The notes below the pieces were generated by a model. It did no database searches, was not told the origin of the DNA, and saw nothing but the letters and a program-made list of their open reading frames with translations. Positions 60,377-64,000 of a stretch of 64,000 nt of DNA are shown here, one piece after another. Position 1 is the stretch's first letter. Every line of letters begins with the position of its first letter. The position numbers and the translations under genes are program-made. Source of the DNA: Sympetrum striolatum (lineage: Eukaryota; Arthropoda; Insecta; Odonata; Libellulidae); assembly GCA_947579665.1 (NCBI GenBank), contig OX388349.1, positions 87,950,197-88,014,196 of the forward strand. Direction: 5' to 3'.

Positions 60377-61275
60377 TGTCAGATTGGCAGTGTGGGATGA
60401 TGATGAAATACGTATTATGCATAAATATAGGTTGAATACTTTAAAAATACCTTTTTAAGTTGAAAATTTGATGCTTTAGTTCAAAAATATTAATATCAAA
60501 TAAAAATAATATCTTCAAATCTTTCTTTCTTTTCAATTGATTAACAGGAAGAAAACAAGCCAAGCATGAAATAGTTTTTAAGTTGCTGTACAGGCACGGT
60601 AATTTAGATTTATAATTTCCTTTGAAACCTGCAATTAAACTTAATTTATGTTTCATACAATTAGGAAACTTTAAGAGCTATATGCGTGAGAGTTGCAGGA
60701 TCTCTAGCTGGTCCTGAGCCCTAAATAGCTTTTTAATGAACCTTTACTGCGGAGTTGAGAAGGGAAACATTTTTTAGTCCATCTCAAATGTATGCACTCA
60801 ATAGGAAGTTTCCGGATAGTTTATATAAAGTCAAAATGTAGCTAATGGGATCAGGTGTTGAACGTTCGAGGTATTTGTTTGAACAAAGCACTAGTTTTAA
60901 TTGATTTTGGAAATTTTTCATTTGTTTGTTATAAATTCATTTTTGTATACCGTTTCATCCGTCTTTTGCTCGATGCTGAAGTTTCTATTTTTTGTATGTT
61001 ATTTCTTAGTTAATGCAAGATTTCACTAGCAAATTAGTTTTCGATTTGTTGTGAAAATGTACTTTTATTTAGAAAGAAAGTCAGTAGATGATAAAATTTA
61101 CTTATTTAAAAATTTGTAGTTATCAATGCTATAATTTTCTTGGGAAAGGCTGAAGTTTTCATTGATTTACTTAATTAATTATGCCTTTTATTTTCTATAG
61201 AACAGAGTATGGTATTGCTAAGAATGAATTAGCCGCAATTAATAGTTCGTACGTATATTTAGGGCCGCATGCATC
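60377..61275. other. Intergenic/intronic, no gene recognised
   Basis: AT-rich with nothing recognised. Confidence 0.5.
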
Positions 61276-61504
61276 GACCTTGTTGGCTGAGTGATTAGCA
61301 TGCTAAGCTATCGCTACAACCCCAAGGCCCCGGGTTCGAATCCCGAATTTTCTGATCAGGGAATGCTTGTATTTGTCCGATTTTCCCGTTCGGCAGGAAG
61401 GGCATGCTTTAAAAGTCAAATCATCGCCAAAACCAACCACATCCTCATCGTAACTCAAACCGTCATTCATCAGTCGTCCCCATAAAAACATGGGAATAAA
61501 GCTT
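61276..61504 (+). mobile_element. tRNA-derived SINE, second family, full-length-looking
   Basis: The head TTGGCTGAGTGATTAGCATG is a good A-box/D-arm. CCCCGGGTTCGAATCCCGAA gives box B and a T-arm. A roughly 150-base body without coding potential follows. The 3' end is a CCCAT...ATGGG hairpin followed by AATAAA. The internal promoter boxes and the total length of about 230 bp are typical of SINEs. The body differs from the 13.8/31.9/45.8 kb family. Confidence 0.8.
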
Positions 61505-61694
61505 AGAGGAAAAAATATTTAGGCCCGATCGCCGCGACATCTCTGATTTAGTACATAGTTTTATCATCCGTGATTCTTCGTAAAACCGACATCGACCCAT
61601 TATCGCTTGATTACATGTTTAGTCGAATCTTATTCTGACTGTAAAGTATCCAGACAGAAGGCCGATTGACACATCATCTACTCTAGAATTTGCT
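61505..61694. other. Spacer, nothing recognised
   Basis: Short stretch between a SINE and a dispersed repeat; no feature seen. Confidence 0.4.
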
Positions 61695-61828
61695 AGAACA
61701 AGGAGCTAGCTGGGTGAATGAGGCTTACTAGTCAGGATGAGGAGTGAGGGCTTTCTTTCATCACCAAGCGAGAATATTACAAGCGGAACACGTGTACGCG
61801 AATGAAGCACAATAACTCTATGAGTAGC
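61695..61828 (-). repeat. Dispersed repeat family B, copy 3 of 3 (inverted)
   Basis: The minus strand carries CATAGAGTTATTGTGCTTCA, then GTGTTCCGCTTGTA, then CTCACTCCTCATCCTGAC and TAGTAAGCCTCATTC. These are the blocks shared with 19008-19224 and 37261-37470. The part upstream of the TGTGCTTCA block is not recognisable here. Confidence 0.65.
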
Positions 61829-62530
61829 TCTCTTTTAGCAATCCATAAAGAGGAAAATTAAGCATATCATATTCTTTCATTATTTTGAAAGCCTCGCATT
61901 ACAACGAGTTATTACTATTAACGAGTACTTGCAGTGTTATTATTACTGCTCGTCTCTGGTCCTCGGATTGCTTTTGTCCATCGCTATGATCCGCAGCTTC
62001 CACGTGCATGCTCGGTTGAGTTGGCCTTTGAATGCGTTCTGCAATATAACAAAGCCCTCGCAGACAGCGCTTCTTCCAACAGTTGCCAATTCCGTTCCAA
62101 ATCCTCTCCACGTGACCTGCCATCGAAGCACGTGACCTCGTCGACTCCGCCAATTAAAAAGAGAACCCCCAATATCCCCCTCGAAAGAACGGTCGCTGGA
62201 TGTATGAACCTCAGATGAAAGGATCTCTTTCGATCCGGTTGCAGTCCATGCGCACTTAGGTGCTCGTGCACCCAAACCGGTCGTGGATCCGGAGGCTGCA
62301 GAATGCACTGCTTCCGAGAAGCAAGGCTTTTCAGAGGAGGGCTTTCTATGTTATAACTGCGACTAAGGATCATAACCATCGCAAAAGAATAAGGCGTCCA
62401 TAGAATGCGATGGAGAACTACGCTTTCGAGTGTAAAATCTTTTGAATCTCTCCAAATTTTTAAATTTAAGTATATTCTTATGACGCGAAATATGACTAAA
62501 TCAAAATGATTCATGTTTCGGTAATTTAAA
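61829..62530. other. GC-richer patch with several overlapping open frames, coding status unresolved
   Basis: Between about 61984 and 62135, two plus frames and three minus frames are open at once. The longest is minus 61984-62514 (176 codons). A plus frame from 61934 starts with a signal-peptide-like MLLLLLVSGPRIAF. None shows a domain I recognise. Simultaneous openness in five frames points to low stop density from higher GC rather than selection for one protein. It could be a host exon or a conserved non-coding segment. Confidence 0.25.
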
Positions 62531-64000
62531 TGTTTATTTTATGTTATTCGTCTCTTTTTCAAAATAAATTTCAATGCATGTACCATTTTAGCATTTTTGT
62601 TCCAATTGCACGAAAAATTAACTTTATCTTCTAAAACGTAATTCCAAATCGTTTTAAATTTACATCCAACGTCATCGAGAAGCTCAGTTATTAAACTTCA
62701 AATCTCTATGCCTGAAACTCGATAGGTATATAACTCTTTTATGTAGAGATTATAAAGGAGAGCCCCGTAATATTCAGGAGGTAGAAGGAATCTCGAGATT
62801 AAAGATCTCAATCTCTCTTTGAAGTACGCTAAATTTGTAGCTCATTCCATGTTTCCTTTGTGAAGTATTAATTCACAGAATGCTATTGTACATACTATTT
62901 ACATAATTTTACTATATATAACTATATAGTATTATATAGTATACTATACTACTACTAATTACTATGTATTAATACTAATACTTTCTACTTACCTATCGAT
63001 AATGCCTTGATTATATCTTAGAACTAAAGTAGTTGAATTTTTAATTTCTTTTCGATTTAAATTGAAATGCATCGCAAATAAATATTGATTGGCACACTTA
63101 TATGCTCAAAAAGCGTGTGTATGCCTAAAAAATTCAAATTTTTTATGTAAACTATGATTTTTAATAAATAGCAGAATAATTTTGCGAAATAAATTATATA
63201 TCGGCAGTGAATATATATTGTATACCAGGTATAACTATATGTAGATCCCTTCATAGATTGTATAATATCATTATTGTATTATGGTTTGAAGTTTCTCTGT
63301 TTGGATATCTAAGCTTCATGATCATGAACTTTATTATCAAAAGATTTAGAATGAGATGAAACGCAACTTTCGATTATTACGACCGAGCAGAAAGTCCGTG
63401 AAAGGAACATGAGTTAAATTTACCTTTTAGAAATATTTACATTGTCCATGTCCGCTGATCTGATTTTAAATTGGCGATGATCATTAGTTCATCATAATAA
63501 AGATTCTTTATATTTATTTGCAATGATTGATTAGCTTCAGATTGATTAGCAAATTAATTCACAACTATAATTGAAAACTATACATAATTTACTACAATAT
63601 TATTACTTCAGTGAATCACATCACATACAATACCTAATTATGATGGAAAGATGTATTATGTTTTGCAAAATAAGATTTGCCAAACAGCTTATTTTTGTCA
63701 TATGTGATTCAGCTTTCAGAAGAAAAAAATTTCAGTTGAAGATGATGTTTTCTTATTATTCGAAAATTGATATTGATTACAGGCAAGCACGTTGGGATAA
63801 ATGACGCTGTTTTTTTCATAAAAACATAAATCTCAGGGTTATGTTACAACGCCGCTGTTCCTTTAATTTTTATATAGAAAATATACATATTAGTGTTTGA
63901 AAAAGACTGCCTCTAGCTAAACCCTCGACAAAAGATGTTTATCCGTTGCTAAAGCACTCCGTCTCTAGAACGGTTTTATATGAAGTAGTAATTAGTATTC
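62531..64000. other. Intergenic/intronic, no gene recognised
   Basis: Very AT-rich, including a TACTA/TATA-rich low-complexity run at about 62890-62985. No gene-like signal. Confidence 0.5.

Noticed and set aside
61984..62514. Kelch-like reading (GVLFLIGGVDEV) in a minus-strand frame
   Set aside because: A single short glycine-pair resemblance without repeats or the rest of a blade; most likely coincidence.

Overview
This looks like AT-rich, intron- or intergenic-type nuclear DNA from a metazoan, most likely an arthropod. By eye it is about two-thirds A+T. It has long (TG)n/(CA)n, (AT)n and (TTA)n microsatellites, tRNA-derived SINEs, several unrelated non-LTR retrotransposon (LINE) relics, hAT and Tc1/mariner-type DNA transposon remains, and many foldback structures. 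The species cannot be fixed from the sequence. No host gene, rRNA gene, functional tRNA gene, operon or CRISPR array could be supported. Almost all open frames are short and random-looking, and the recognisable coding similarity is decayed transposable-element protein.

Layout. 1-3.5 kb: nothing recognised. 3.56-4.69 kb: a 5'-truncated CR1/L2-like LINE with a damaged catalytic motif, starting at two GC-rich perfect palindromes; decayed relatives lie at 7.2-7.5 kb (+) and 9.3 kb (-). 10.3 kb: a 77-bp Tc1/mariner-like mini-element. 12.6 kb: a foldback. 13.8, 31.9 and 45.8 kb: three copies of one tRNA-derived SINE. 16.6 kb: a tRNA-like sequence boxed in by inverted repeats. 16.9-17.5 kb: a minus-strand LINE relic. 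21.3-22.2 kb: two oppositely oriented hAT transposase fragments. 25.1-28.3 kb: two copies of a composite element built of a conserved head, a TG microsatellite and about 317-bp internal units; a third, inverted copy is at 46.7-47.5 kb. 29.9 kb: a MITE-like element. 33.7-34.8 kb: an old LINE split by a younger LINE 3' end with a (TTA)n tail. 56.5-58.3 kb: a giant imperfect palindrome of about 1.84 kb. 59.06-59.29 kb: a 232-bp foldback with an 11-bp target-site duplication. 60.0-60.4 kb: a LINE C-terminal relic. 61.3 kb: a second SINE family.

The genes do not form a pathway: this is a graveyard of mobile elements. The best candidates for something undescribed are the giant palindrome (a possible long-hairpin RNA source), the foldback with the 11-bp duplication, and the variable-unit composite repeat family.
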